Shown in pieces: positions 15,732 through 24,366 of a stretch of DNA of 32,807 nt (positions are counted from its first letter, which is position 1; each line of letters starts with the position of its first letter). Under the pieces are notes generated by a model that saw nothing but the letters and a program-made list of their open reading frames with translations, ran no database searches and was not told where the DNA came from. Origin of the DNA: JBCCFK01 sp965262315 (lineage in GTDB: Bacteria > Actinomycetota > Acidimicrobiia > Acidimicrobiales > UBA8592). A program made the translations under genes and the position numbers. The stretch covers positions 1 through 32,807 of the forward strand of contig CBDHFJ010000091.1 in NCBI GenBank assembly GCA_965262315.1. The letters are read 5' to 3'.

Positions 15732-17105
15732 CTTCAGGAAGCCTTCGTAGTTGCGCATCATCAGCTGGCTGCCGAGCTGCTTCATCGTCTCGAGTTCTGA
15801 CGCCCACCGCGATGAGGATCGAGATGCCGCCGAAGCTGATCTGGCCCACGTTTCCTTCGTCGAGCACCTTGGCGAGGATGAAGGTCGGCAGCAGGGCGAC
15901 CAGGCCGCAATGAACAAGGGCGCACCGGCCAGGGTGATCGCGGTTCAGGATCTTGGCCGAGGTACCGCTCGGTCTGGGGTCCGGGGCGGATACCGGGGAT
16001 GAAGCCACCCTGCTTGCGGATGGTGTCGGCCTGACTTGACCGGGTCGAAGGTGATGGCGGTGTAGAAGTAGGCGAAGCCCACGATCATGACAGACCGAGG
16101 AAGATCAGATACGAAGGGGCTGGTCGGGGTTCGACCATGTTGTCGTTGATCGAAGTCCTGGACGAACTCGCTCCCAGGTGTTGTTGATGGCGTCGTTGTC
16201 CGAGGGCAGGACCGACGCCAGCAGCTGGGGCAGGTAGAGCACCGAGCTGGCGAAGATCATCGGGGATGACGCCGGCCTGGTTGACCTTCAGCGGAATGTA
16301 GGTGGACTGGCCGCCGAACATGCTTGCGACCGACCACCCGTTTGGCGAACTGGACCGGGATGCGGCGCTGGCCCTGTTCGACGAAGACGATCACCACCAG
16401 CAGGACGATGAAGAGCAGGATGACGCCGATCAGGCCACCGATGCCGGCGTCCTGGCGGACGAGCGCACCCTGGTTGGGCAGCGAGCTCACGACCGACACG
16501 AAGATGATCAGCGACATGCCGTTGCCGATGCCGTTCTGGGTGATCAGCTCGCCCATCCACATCAGCAGCGCGGTGCCGGCCGTCAGCGTCAGCACCACCA
16601 GGGCCACTCGTGGGGCGGTGAAGTTGGGCAGCAGGTCGAGCGACGTGCCGTCGGACAGAGTGGCCACCGAAGCCACCGCCACCGTTGTGGAACAGGAAGG
16701 CGAAGGCCGTCGACTGGAGCAGCGCGATGCCGATCGTCATGTAGCGCGTGGTCTGGGTGATCTTGCGCTGGCCGACCGCGCCCATCTGTTGCCACTGCTC
16801 GACCCGGGGGATCACCACACCGAGGATCTGCATGATGATCGACGCCGTGATGTACGGCAGGATGCCCAGCGCGAAGATCGCGAACTGGGTGAGCGCGCCG
16901 CCGGAGAACAGCCGGAGGAACGCGAGCGTCCCACCCTCTTGGTCGGTGCGTTCTCCAGGTCGAGCACCTGGATCGCGTCGATGTCGATGCCGGGCGCCGG
17001 GATGTGGGTCCCGATGCGGTACAGCACGAGCAGGGCCAACGTGAACGCGATCTTGTTCCGCAGGTCTTCGACCCGGAACACGTTCAGGATGCTTGCTCCA
17101 GCCAC
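15732..17105 (-). CDS. secY: protein translocase subunit SecY (multiple indels)
   Basis: The channel of the Sec export machine. The GTG at 17103-17105 follows GGGAG. Recognisable pieces, in order but in shifting frames: NKIAFTLALLVLYRIGTHIP (TM1), FLRLFSGGALTQFAIFALGI, PRVEQWQQMGAVGQRKITQT, a clean run through GELITQNGIGNGMSLIIFVS, FAKRVVGRK, GGQSTYIPLKVNQAGVIP, FASSVLYLPQLL, GFAYFYTAITFDPVK, KQGGFIPGIRPGPQTE, LLPTFILAKVLDEGNVGQIS, and QLMMRNYEGFLK at the C-terminus. Indels sit near 16933, 16671, 16322, 16261, 16170, 16151, 16089, 16034, 15958, 15939, 15901 and 15798. All ten TM regions seem represented. Position after rplO and before adk is standard. The stop codon is uncertain. Confidence 0.9.
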
Positions 17106-17148
17106 TGGTTCTCCCTGTGGTCGCTCCGACCGGTTTCGGTCGTGGGCG

Positions 17149-17637
17149 CTATCGGTTGGTGAGGGCGTTGCCCTTTGCCGGAGGACGGCCGTCGCCCCAC
17201 GGCTTGGGCAGCACGGTCACCGTACCGCCCGCAGCAGTGATAGCTGCTTCAGCTGACTTCGAGAAGGCGTGGGCCTGAACATCGACCTTGCCGGCGAGCT
17301 CGCCGCGGCCGAGGATCTTCACGAGCGAGCCCTTGGAGACGAGGCCGGCCGCCAACAGCGTGTCCGGGGTGACCTCGGTGAGGCCGGACTCGGCGATGGT
17401 GTCCAGGTTGATGGCCTGGTACTCCACACGGAACGGGTTGTTGAAGCCGCGAAGCTTCGGCACCCGCTTGTGGAGCGGCATCTGGCCACCCTCGAACCAC
17501 ACCGGCACGGTGTTGCGGGCCTTCTGGCCCTTGGTGCCGCGGCCGGCGGTCTTGCCGCCCTTGCCCGCGATGCCGCGGGCGACACGCTTCTTGCGCTTGT
17601 TCGAGCCCTCGTTGGGCTGGAGATCATGGATTCGCAT
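17149..17637 (-). CDS. rplO: 50S ribosomal protein L15
   Basis: 162 residues from the ATG at 17635-17637. The glycine- and lysine-rich N-terminus (KGGKTAGRGTKGQKAR) and C-terminal domain (LVKILGRGELAGKVDVQAHA, FSKSAEAAITAAGG) are typical. In one frame; the long frame that continues upstream through rpmD into rpsE is accidental. It precedes secY by 43 nt, the usual order in the spc operon. Confidence 0.97.
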   Translation of the reverse strand: MRIHDLQPNEGSNKRKKRVARGIAGKGGKTAGRGTKGQKARNTVPVWFEGGQMPLHKRVPKLRGFNNPFRVEYQAINLDTIAESGLTEVTPDTLLAAGLVSKGSLVKILGRGELAGKVDVQAHAFSKSAEAAITAAGGTVTVLPKPWGDGRPPAKGNALTNR

Positions 17638-17639
17638 GG

Positions 17640-17822
17640 TTAGTCCTGAACCTCTTCCCACTCGATGAGGTGGGGGACCTTGTTGATCATGCCGCGGATC
17701 TCGGGGCGATCCGGGAGGGTGTTGCTCGAGCCGATGCGACCGAGGCCGAGCGCACGGAGCGTGCCGCGCTGCTTGGGCTTGGTGCCGATGGCGGAGCGAG
17801 TCTGGGTGACCTGAAGTGCCAT
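17640..17822 (-). CDS. rpmD: 50S ribosomal protein L30
   Basis: 60 residues: LQVTQTRSAIGTKPKQRGTL, GLGRIGSSN and IRGMINKVPHLIEWEEV are typical. It lies between rpsE and rplO, 2-3 nt from each, as in most bacteria that keep L30. Confidence 0.97.
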   Translation of the reverse strand: MALQVTQTRSAIGTKPKQRGTLRALGLGRIGSSNTLPDRPEIRGMINKVPHLIEWEEVQD

Positions 17823-17825
17823 GGA

Positions 17826-18402
17826 TCAGGCTCCTCGTTGGATGGACCGAGCCTCGCGCTCGGACTCCTTGTACGCATTGAGCAGACCGCCCGGCACGAA
17901 CTCTTCGGCATCGAGACCACGGAGTGCGGCGACCTCGTCGGGGCGACGCAGCTCCTGCAGACCGGCGATGGTCGCTCGGGCGATGTTGATGTAGTTCGAG
18001 CGAGCCGAGTGACTTGCACAGCACGTCGTGGATGCCGGCCTCCTCGAGAATGATGCGGGCCGCACCGCCGGCGATCACACCGGTACCGGGAGCGGCCGGC
18101 TTGAGCATCACCCGACCGGCACCCATCTCACCGATGATCGGGTGGGTGATGGTGTGGCCGGCCATGGGAACGGTGAACAGGTTCCGCTTGGCTTCCTCGG
18201 TGCCCTTCTGGATGGCGAGGGGCACCTCCTTGGCCTTGCCGTAGCCGAGGCCGACTCGGCCGGCGCCGTCGCCGATCACCACGAGCGCGGTGAACGAGAA
18301 GCGACGACCGCCCTTGACCACCTTGGCCACGCGGTTGATGTTGATGACGCGCGACTCCCGGAGCTCACCGGGAACGTGCGGCTTGTTGTCTCGATCGTTC
18401 AT
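17826..18402 (-). CDS. rpsE: 30S ribosomal protein S5 (one frameshift)
   Basis: The N-terminal frame covers the dsRNA-binding-like domain (RVININRVAKVVKGGRRFSF, GYGKAKEVPLAIQKG, GAGRVMLKPAAPGTGVIAGG) to DVLCKSLGS. The C-terminal frame has SNYINIARATIAGLQEL to the end. One extra base at about 18000 (a C on the minus strand between two TCG codons) explains the break and restores LGSSNYINI. Important for decoding accuracy and mRNA entry. Probably intact in vivo. The 64-bp gap to rplR shows nothing. Confidence 0.94.
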
Positions 18403-18466
18403 CGTGCCGTCTCCCGGCTCAGCGTGGTCTCGCCGACGGTTGTTGCGATGTGGTTGTCGACGTTCA

Positions 18467-18881
18467 TCAGAACTTCAATCCTGCTTCTCGGGCCGCGTCG
18501 GCCACCGCCGCGATGCGGCCGTGGTAGCGGAAGCCGCCACGGTCGAACACGACGGTCTCGACGCCGGCGGCCTTGGCCCGCTCGGCCACCAGCGTGCCCA
18601 CCTTGGCGGCAGCGTCGACACCGCTGGTGGTGCCGCCCTTGAGGTCGGCCTCGTGGGTCGACGCGGCCGCGAGCGTGTGAGCGGCATCGTCGTCGATCAC
18701 CTGGACGGCGATGTGCTTGTTGGACCGGAACACGGCCAGGCGCGGGCGCTCGGCGGTGCCGTGCACCTTGCGACGCACCCGGTTGTGGCGACGGAGCCGC
18801 AGCTCCTTGTGCTTGTGCTGCCTACTTGCCTTCCCGCCTTGCTCGGGGCCGGTGGCGCTACTTCGCGTTGAACCTCGGCAT
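18467..18881 (-). CDS. rplR: 50S ribosomal protein L18 (one frameshift near the N-terminus)
   Basis: The body (HKHKELRLRRHNRVRRKVHG, RPRLAVFRSNKHIAVQVIDD, VVFDRGGFRYHGRIAAVADA, REAGLKF) is clean L18, the 5S rRNA-binding protein. The ATG at 18879-18881 overlaps the rplF stop (TGATG) and gives MPRFNAK, then a TAG. One extra base at about 18860 (T on the minus strand after AAG) accounts for this and joins MPRFNAK to SATGPEQGGKASRQHKHK. Alternatively translation starts at an internal GTG (18776-18778), which would lose the basic N-terminal helix. Confidence 0.9.
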
Positions 18882-19411
18882 CACTTCGCCGCCTTGCGAA
18901 TGATGTGCTCGCCGGCGTAACGGATGCCCTTGCCCTTGTAGGGCTCGGGCTTCTTGAGGGCACGGATGTCGGCGGCCACCTGGCCGACGAGCTGCTTGTC
19001 GATGCCGCTCACGATGATCTGGGTCTGCTGGGGGACCTCGAACTCGATGCCCTCGGGCGCCTTCACGTTGACCGGGTGGGAGAAGCCGAGCTGGAACTCC
19101 AGCGCGTCCTTGCCCTTGGCCTGGCAGCGGTAACCGACGCCGACGATCTCGAGCTCCTTCTTGAACCCCTCGCTGACGCCCTGGACCATGTTGTCGAGCA
19201 GCGAGCGGGTCAACCCGTGGAGGGCCTTGCTCTGACGCTCGTCATCGGCGCGCTCGACGTTGAGGGTGCCGTCCTCCTGGGAGAGGGTGATCTGCTCGGG
19301 CAGCTCGTGGGTGAGGCTGCCCTTGGGGCCCTTCACCTCGACGGTGGAGCCGCTCACGTTGATGTCGACCCCGGACGGGACCGAGATCGGGGTGCTTCCG
19401 ACGCGTGACAT
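18881..19411 (-). CDS. rplF: 50S ribosomal protein L6
   Basis: 176 residues, two L6 repeats. SRVGSTPISVPSGVDINVSG, VEVKGPKGSLTHELP, ELEIVGVGYRCQAKGKDA and the C-terminal KPEPYKGKGIRYAGEHI are typical. It overlaps rplR by TGATG and follows rpsH by 8 nt. No anomalies; this marks the right-hand edge of the indel-rich stretch. Confidence 0.98.
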   Translation of the reverse strand: MSRVGSTPISVPSGVDINVSGSTVEVKGPKGSLTHELPEQITLSQEDGTLNVERADDERQSKALHGLTRSLLDNMVQGVSEGFKKELEIVGVGYRCQAKGKDALEFQLGFSHPVNVKAPEGIEFEVPQQTQIIVSGIDKQLVGQVAADIRALKKPEPYKGKGIRYAGEHIIRKAAK

Positions 19412-19419
19412 GCCAGCTC

Positions 19420-19824
19420 CTACCAGACGTAGCAGAGGATCTCGCCGCCCATGCGGCGTTTGCGAGCCTCTCGGTCGCTCATGAGACCCTTCGAGGTGGA
19501 GACCACGGCGACGCCGAGGCCGCCCAACACCCGGGGGATCTCGTTGGACTTGGAGTACACCCGGAGGCCGGGCTTCGAGACTCGCTTCAGGCCGGAGATC
19601 ACCCGGGCCCGCTGCGGCGAGTACTTCATGTCGATCTTCAGGGTCCGACCTGGCCCGTTGGGGTTGTCGGTCACCGCGAAGTCGGTGATGTAGCCCTCGG
19701 CCTTCAGCACGTCGGCGAGGGATTCCTTCAGCTTCGAGGCGGGCATGCTCACGTCATCGTGCATCGCCGTGTTGGCGTTGCGGATGCGGGTCAGCATGTC
19801 GGCGACGGGATCAGTCATCGTCAT
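19420..19824 (-). CDS. rpsH: 30S ribosomal protein S8
   Basis: 134 residues. The N-terminus TMTDPVADMLTRIRNA, VSKPGLRVYSKSNEIPRVLG and the C-terminal GLGVAVVSTSKGLMSDREAR are family hallmarks. It binds helix 21 of 16S rRNA. The expected order rpsN-rpsH-rplF is kept. Confidence 0.98.
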   Translation of the reverse strand: MTMTDPVADMLTRIRNANTAMHDDVSMPASKLKESLADVLKAEGYITDFAVTDNPNGPGRTLKIDMKYSPQRARVISGLKRVSKPGLRVYSKSNEIPRVLGGLGVAVVSTSKGLMSDREARKRRMGGEILCYVW

Positions 19825-19836
19825 CGCGTTACCTCC

Positions 19837-20022
19837 TCACCAGCTGGCCTTGGTCACGCCCGGGAGCTCGCCGGCGTGGGCGAGCTCTCGCAGGCAGACC
19901 CGGCAGAGGCCGAACTTGCGGTACACCGAGCGCGGACGACCACAGCGGCGGCAACGGGTGTAGCCCCGGACCTTGTACTTCGGGGTCTTCTGCTGCTTGT
20001 TGACGAGTGCCTTCTTCGCCAT
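19837..20022 (-). CDS. rpsN: 30S ribosomal protein S14, zinc-binding (type Z)
   Basis: 61 residues, the short form. Four cysteines in two CxxC pairs (Cys24, Cys27, Cys40, Cys43; GYTRCRRCGRPRSVYRKFGL) bind zinc. It sits 2 nt after rplE. Many actinobacteria keep a zinc-free second copy elsewhere that is induced under zinc shortage; none is in this window. Confidence 0.98.
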   Translation of the reverse strand: MAKKALVNKQQKTPKYKVRGYTRCRRCGRPRSVYRKFGLCRVCLRELAHAGELPGVTKASW

Positions 20023-20024
20023 GG

Positions 20025-20594
20025 CTACTGTCCTTCGGTCCGGAACGGGAAGCCGAATGCGTCGAGGAGTGCTCGGCCTTCGGCGTCGGTCTTTGCGGTG
20101 GTCACGAACGTGATGTCCATGCCACGGGTGCTGTCGATCTTGTCGTAGTCGATCTCGGGGAAGATCAGCTGTTCGGTCACACCGAACGTGTAGTTGCCGT
20201 TCCCGTCGAAGGACTTGGTGGGCAGGCCGCGGAAGTCACGGATGCGAGGGATGGCGAGGCTGATCAGGCGATCGAGGAACTCGTACATCCGGTTGCCCCG
20301 CAGGGTGACCTTGGCGCCGATCGCGTTCCCCTCACGGAGCTTGAAGCCGGCGATCGACTTCTTGGCCCGCGTGATCTGGGGGTGCTGACCGGTGATGGTC
20401 TGCAGGTCGGTCACCGCACCCTCGAGCAGGGCACCGCGGGAGACGGCCTCGCCGACACCCATGTTGACCACGATCTTCTCGAGCTTGGGCACCTGCATGA
20501 TGTTGCCCTTGCCGAGCGAGTCCTTGAGCTGGGCTCGGATCTCGTCGTTGTACTTCGCCTTCAGGCGAGGCGTGGTGAGTTCGGCAGTGGTCAT
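20025..20594 (-). CDS. rplE: 50S ribosomal protein L5
   Basis: 189 residues from the ATG at 20592-20594, which has GAGGG about 7 nt upstream; an in-frame start 9 codons earlier has no such site. LEKIVVNMGVGEAVSRGALL, KKSIAGFKLREGNAIGAKVT, SFDGNGNYTFGVTEQLIFPE and GMDITFVTTA are typical. A 5S rRNA and P-site tRNA contact protein. A 58-bp gap to rplX contains a small hairpin (GTTGC / GCAAC). Confidence 0.98.
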   Translation of the reverse strand: MTTAELTTPRLKAKYNDEIRAQLKDSLGKGNIMQVPKLEKIVVNMGVGEAVSRGALLEGAVTDLQTITGQHPQITRAKKSIAGFKLREGNAIGAKVTLRGNRMYEFLDRLISLAIPRIRDFRGLPTKSFDGNGNYTFGVTEQLIFPEIDYDKIDSTRGMDITFVTTAKTDAEGRALLDAFGFPFRTEGQ

Positions 20595-20652
20595 CGTTCT
20601 GCCCTCTTGTTGCTGAGGCAACGGGCCGGGCGGCCTCGTTCACTACGTTCAC

Positions 20653-21012
20653 TCATGGGAGATCAGCTCCGGTGCGGCGACAGACACGAACCTTCGTGCC
20701 GTCTGCGTCGAATCGGTAGCCCACGCGGGTGGGCTTGCCATCCTCGGGGCTGATCACGGCGACATTGGAGACCGCCATCGGCATCTCCTTGTCGATGATG
20801 CCGCCCTGCATGGTGGCCCGAGTGGGCTTCTGGTGCTTCTTGGCCACGTTGAGGCCCTCGACGATGACCGTGCCCTTCTCGGGGTAGGCGAAGGCAATGA
20901 CGCCTTCCTTGCCACGGTCCTTGCCGGCGAGGACGACAACCCGATCACCCTTGCGGATCTTCATCGGGGTCGCCTGCTTCGAGGCGTTGGTGTGCTTCTT
21001 CTTCGAGGGCAT
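20653..21012 (-). CDS. rplX: 50S ribosomal protein L24
   Basis: 119 residues. The KOW motif is visible (RKGDRVVVLAGKDRGKEGVI), then VEGLNVAKKH and QGGIIDKEMPMAVSNVA. The ATG at 21010-21012 overlaps the rplN stop (TGATG) and has GGAGGT 6 nt upstream, so a 16-residue basic N-terminal extension before MKIRKGD is probably real. Confidence 0.96.
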   Translation of the reverse strand: MPSKKKHTNASKQATPMKIRKGDRVVVLAGKDRGKEGVIAFAYPEKGTVIVEGLNVAKKHQKPTRATMQGGIIDKEMPMAVSNVAVISPEDGKPTRVGYRFDADGTKVRVCRRTGADLP

Positions 21013-21380
21013 CAGAGGACCTCCGGTGCCAGCGACACGATGCGCATGAAGCGCTTGTCGCGGAGTTCACGGCCCACCGGGCCGAAGATGCGGGTTCCGC
21101 GAGGCTGCTGCTGCTCGTTGATGAGCACGGCGGCGTTCTCGTCGAAACGGATGTAGCTGCCGTCGGGACGGCGGCGAGCCTTCTTGGTGCGGACGACGAC
21201 GCACTTCACGACGTCGCCCTTCTTGACCGCAGCGCCGGGCATGGCGTCCTTGACCGTGGCGACGAACACGTCGCCGATGCCGGCGTAGCGTCGCTTGGAG
21301 CCGCCCAGCACCTTGATGCAGAGGACTTCCTTGGCACCGCTGTTGTCGGCCACCCGAAGGCGGGATTCCTGCTGAATCAT
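21012..21380 (-). CDS. rplN: 50S ribosomal protein L14
   Basis: 122 residues, exact family length. MIQQESRLRVADNSGAKEVL, GDVFVATVKDAMPGAAVKKG and GTRIFGPVGRELRDK are classic L14. The start overlaps the rpsQ stop as ATGA, so translation is coupled. Confidence 0.99.
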   Translation of the reverse strand: MIQQESRLRVADNSGAKEVLCIKVLGGSKRRYAGIGDVFVATVKDAMPGAAVKKGDVVKCVVVRTKKARRRPDGSYIRFDENAAVLINEQQQPRGTRIFGPVGRELRDKRFMRIVSLAPEVL

Positions 21381-21661
21381 CGGGCACGCTCCAGGATCTC
21401 GACGATCCGCCAGCGCTTGTTCTTCGACAGGGGGCGGGTCTCCTGGATCCGCACCCGATCGCCGACGTTCAGGGTGTTCTCCTCGTCATGAACGAAGAGC
21501 TTGGTGGTCCGCTGGACCGTCTTGTTGTAGCGACGGTGGCGTACCCGGTCGACGGTGGCGACCACCGCGGTCTTGTCCATGCCGTTCGACACCACGAGGC
21601 CCTCACGGACCTTGCGGGGATTGGCGCGGGTCTCGGTTGCTTCAGCAGATGTGTCAGCCAT
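21377..21661 (-). CDS. rpsQ: 30S ribosomal protein S17
   Basis: 94 residues from the ATG at 21659-21661, which has GGGGAG about 5 nt upstream; a GTG two codons earlier overlaps the rpmC stop and is an alternative. VREGLVVSNGMDKTAVVATV, HRRYNKTVQRTTKLFVHDE and VGDRVRIQETRPLSKNKRW are typical. An OB-fold primary binder of 16S rRNA. Confidence 0.97.
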   Translation of the reverse strand: MADTSAEATETRANPRKVREGLVVSNGMDKTAVVATVDRVRHRRYNKTVQRTTKLFVHDEENTLNVGDRVRIQETRPLSKNKRWRIVEILERAR

Positions 21662-21663
21662 TG

Positions 21664-21927
21664 TCACTCCCCAGCCTCGGTCGCAGCGGAGGCTGCATCT
21701 TCTGTCGCGCCGGTCGAGGCCAGCGCTTCTGCTTTCGCGATCTCACGGGCACGCAGCTCGGTCATCGCCCGAGCCACCTCCCTCTTCACGACCTTGATCC
21801 GGCTGTAGTTGTCGAGCTGGCCGGTGACGTGCTGGAAGCGCAGGTTGAACAACTCTTCCTTGGCCTCGGACAGTGCGGCGACGAGATCGTCGTCGCTCAG
21901 CTCGGTGAGGGTGGCGGTCTTGGCCAT
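21664..21927 (-). CDS. rpmC: 50S ribosomal protein L29
   Basis: 87 residues: a two-helix core (LSDDDLVAALSEAKEELFNL, QLDNYSRIKVVKREVARA) plus an Ala/Glu-rich tail of about 20 residues, longer than the usual 60-70. The ATG at 21925-21927 overlaps the rplP stop (TGATG). L29 sits at the exit of the peptide tunnel next to L23. Confidence 0.97.
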   Translation of the reverse strand: MAKTATLTELSDDDLVAALSEAKEELFNLRFQHVTGQLDNYSRIKVVKREVARAMTELRAREIAKAEALASTGATEDAASAATEAGE

Positions 21928-22343
21928 CAGAACCCCTCCTGGCGCTTCACGAACTTGGCCTTGATCGGCAGCTTCTGGATGGCGCGGTCGATGGCGGCTC
22001 GGGCGACCTCTTCGTCGTGGTACGACAGCTCGAAGAGGACACGACCCGGACGCACGACGGCGACCCAGCGCTCGGGGTTGCCCTTGCCCGAACCCATGCG
22101 GGTCTCGGCGGGCTTCTCGGTGACGGGCTTGTCCGGGAACACGTTGATCCAGACCTTGCCGCCGCGCTTGATGTGGCGGGTCATGGCGATACGTGCCGCT
22201 TCGATCTGGCGGGCGGTGATCCACCCCGGCTCGAGCGCCTGGATGCCGTATTCACCGAACGCGACGGTGGTGCCGCCCTTGGCATTGCCCTTCGTCCGAC
22301 CGCGGTGGTGCTTGCGGTGCGCGACCTTGCGTGGCATCAACAT
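21927..22343 (-). CDS. rplP: 50S ribosomal protein L16
   Basis: 138 residues starting MLMPRKVAHRKHHRGRTKG at the ATG 22341-22343. KGGTTVAFGEYGIQALEPGW, KVWINVFPDKPVTEKPAETR and GSGKGNPERWVAVVRPGRVL are typical. It organises the A-site finger and peptidyl-transferase region. It lies 1 nt after the rpsC stop; the longer frame upstream is within rpsC. Confidence 0.98.
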   Translation of the reverse strand: MLMPRKVAHRKHHRGRTKGNAKGGTTVAFGEYGIQALEPGWITARQIEAARIAMTRHIKRGGKVWINVFPDKPVTEKPAETRMGSGKGNPERWVAVVRPGRVLFELSYHDEEVARAAIDRAIQKLPIKAKFVKRQEGF

Positions 22344-22344
22344 G

Positions 22345-23247
<903 letters not shown>

Positions 23248-23249
23248 GG

Positions 23250-24074
23250 CTACTCTTCCTCGCCTTCGGCGTCTTCTTGCATCGAGGGCGGCAGGCTGAA
23301 GCCCGCGGCCTCGGCGGTCGCCGCATCGGTGAACCAGACCTCGGCGATCGTCCGTCCATAGAACGGCGACTCCGGCGGGTGGTACAGCATCGAATCCGCG
23401 TTGCCCTTGATCGTGTATTCCTCGGACGGGGCATCGCCGCCCTCGAGCGGATGCGCCGATCCCGGACCGAACGGGGTGTCGTCGTCGGGATTCGCCTCAC
23501 CGTCGGCATCGGAATCGACCGTCGGGTCGTCCATGACGCTGATCTCGTCCTCGTGATCGTGATCGTGATCGTGATCGTGATGGTCGTCGGCCTCGCGGGC
23601 CTCCTCACGCTCACGGCTCTTGGCCACGCGAGCCCGGCGGGCGTCGGCGGCGTTGGCACGGCCACCCGACTGCCCCTTCGCCTCCTCACGAGCTCGCATC
23701 TCGTCGAGCTGGTCGGGGGTGTAGCGGGCCACGATGATCGTGATGTGGCAGGTGCGCTTGCGGATGCGGGTTGCGCGACCGCGGGCACGGGGACGCCAGC
23801 GCTTGAGCGTGGGGCCCTCGTCGGCGTAGCACGCAGCGACGTAGAGCTCCTCGGCCGGGATGTGGTCGTTGTTCTCCGCGTTCGCGGCGGCGGAGTCCAG
23901 GCACTTCAGGATGGTGTCGCTCACCCGGCGCTCGCTGAACGCCAGGATCGTGCTCGCCTCCGCGTAGGACTTGCCGCGAATCAGGTTCAGCACCTCACGG
24001 GCCTTGTACGCCGAGACCCGGACGTACTTGACCTGCGCGCGGGTGCCCGGGCGCTCGTTGGTCTTGGTGGCCAT
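23250..24074 (-). CDS. rplV: 50S ribosomal protein L22 with His-Asp linker and C-terminal small domain
   Basis: 274 residues against about 110-120 normally. The core (1-120) is standard: VKYVRVSAYKAREVLNLIRG, SAAANAENN, the tunnel hairpin around KRWRPRARGRATRIRKRT, and CHITIIV. Then come a charged segment (125-165), a His-Asp run HHDHDHDHDHEDE (165-177), an acidic Pro/Gly linker (DPTVDSDADGEANPDDDTPF), and a small domain at about 221-262 (TIKGNADSMLYHPPESPFYG, then RTIAEVWFTDAATAEAAGF) ending in an acidic tail. Residues 180-266 are almost identical to 213-299 of L4. The ATG overlaps the rpsS stop. The extension is in frame, codon-like and clean, so I take it as real. Its role is unknown. Confidence 0.96.
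   Translation of the reverse strand: MATKTNERPGTRAQVKYVRVSAYKAREVLNLIRGKSYAEASTILAFSERRVSDTILKCLDSAAANAENNDHIPAEELYVAACYADEGPTLKRWRPRARGRATRIRKRTCHITIIVARYTPDQLDEMRAREEAKGQSGGRANAADARRARVAKSREREEAREADDHHDHDHDHDHEDEISVMDDPTVDSDADGEANPDDDTPFGPGSAHPLEGGDAPSEEYTIKGNADSMLYHPPESPFYGRTIAEVWFTDAATAEAAGFSLPPSMQEDAEGEEE
23279..23540 (-). repeat. copy 1 of a 262-bp duplicated tail segment (in rplV)
   Basis: Aligns without gaps to 25555-25816 in rplD with about 31 mismatches (roughly 88 percent identity by hand count), including an unbroken 50-base identical block in the linker part. Only 3 of 87 encoded residues differ. Confidence 0.9.
23551..23580. repeat. five tandem TCGTGA units (His-Asp repeat in L22)
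   Basis: Exactly five copies of TCGTGA in a row on the plus strand; on the coding strand they spell alternating Asp (GAT/GAC-type) and His codons. The run is perfect at the DNA level, so its length may vary by slippage in 6-nt steps without loss of frame. Confidence 0.9.
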
Positions 24075-24352
24075 CAGCGACGGCCTCCCTTTTCCTGACC
24101 GGCATGGAACCGGAACGTGCGGGTCGGAGCGAACTCGCCCAGCTTGTGCCCGACCATGGTCTCGGTGATGTACACCGGCACGTGCTTGCGGCCGTCGTGG
24201 ACCGCCAGGGTGTGGCCGACCATGTCAGGGATGATCGTGGACCGGCGGGACCACGTCTTGATGACCTGCTTCTCACCCGACTCGTTCAGGGTGTCGATCT
24301 TCTTGAGCAGGTGGGTGTCCACGAAGGGACCCTTCTTGAGGCTTCTCGGCAT
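24074..24352 (-). CDS. rpsS: 30S ribosomal protein S19
   Basis: 92 residues. MPRSLKKGPFVDTHLLKKID, KTWSRRSTIIPDMVGHTLAV and GHKLGEFAPTRTFRFHAG are classic. It lies between rplB and rplV; its stop overlaps the rplV start. Confidence 0.99.
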   Translation of the reverse strand: MPRSLKKGPFVDTHLLKKIDTLNESGEKQVIKTWSRRSTIIPDMVGHTLAVHDGRKHVPVYITETMVGHKLGEFAPTRTFRFHAGQEKGGRR

Positions 24353-24366
24353 GTCTCTTCCTTGCC

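Noticed and set aside
16151..16322. A fixed 61-nt period for the extra bases (two sites are 61 nt apart)
   Set aside because: The other intervals (91, 19, 62 and smaller in adk) are irregular, so it is not a simple line-wrap artefact.
15732..17105. secY and adk as true pseudogenes
   Set aside because: Both are essential and all conserved segments are present in order at high similarity to family patterns; decay would have damaged the motifs as well as the frame.
17149..18402. Single minus-strand frame joining S5, a middle stretch and L15 (417 codons)
   Set aside because: It arises because the rpsE frameshift runs into the frame of rplO; the middle part is antiframe of rpmD and rpsE, not a fusion protein.
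13186..18860. Programmed frameshifting to explain the broken frames
   Set aside because: The sites share no slippery sequence or downstream structure, and there are far too many within two genes.
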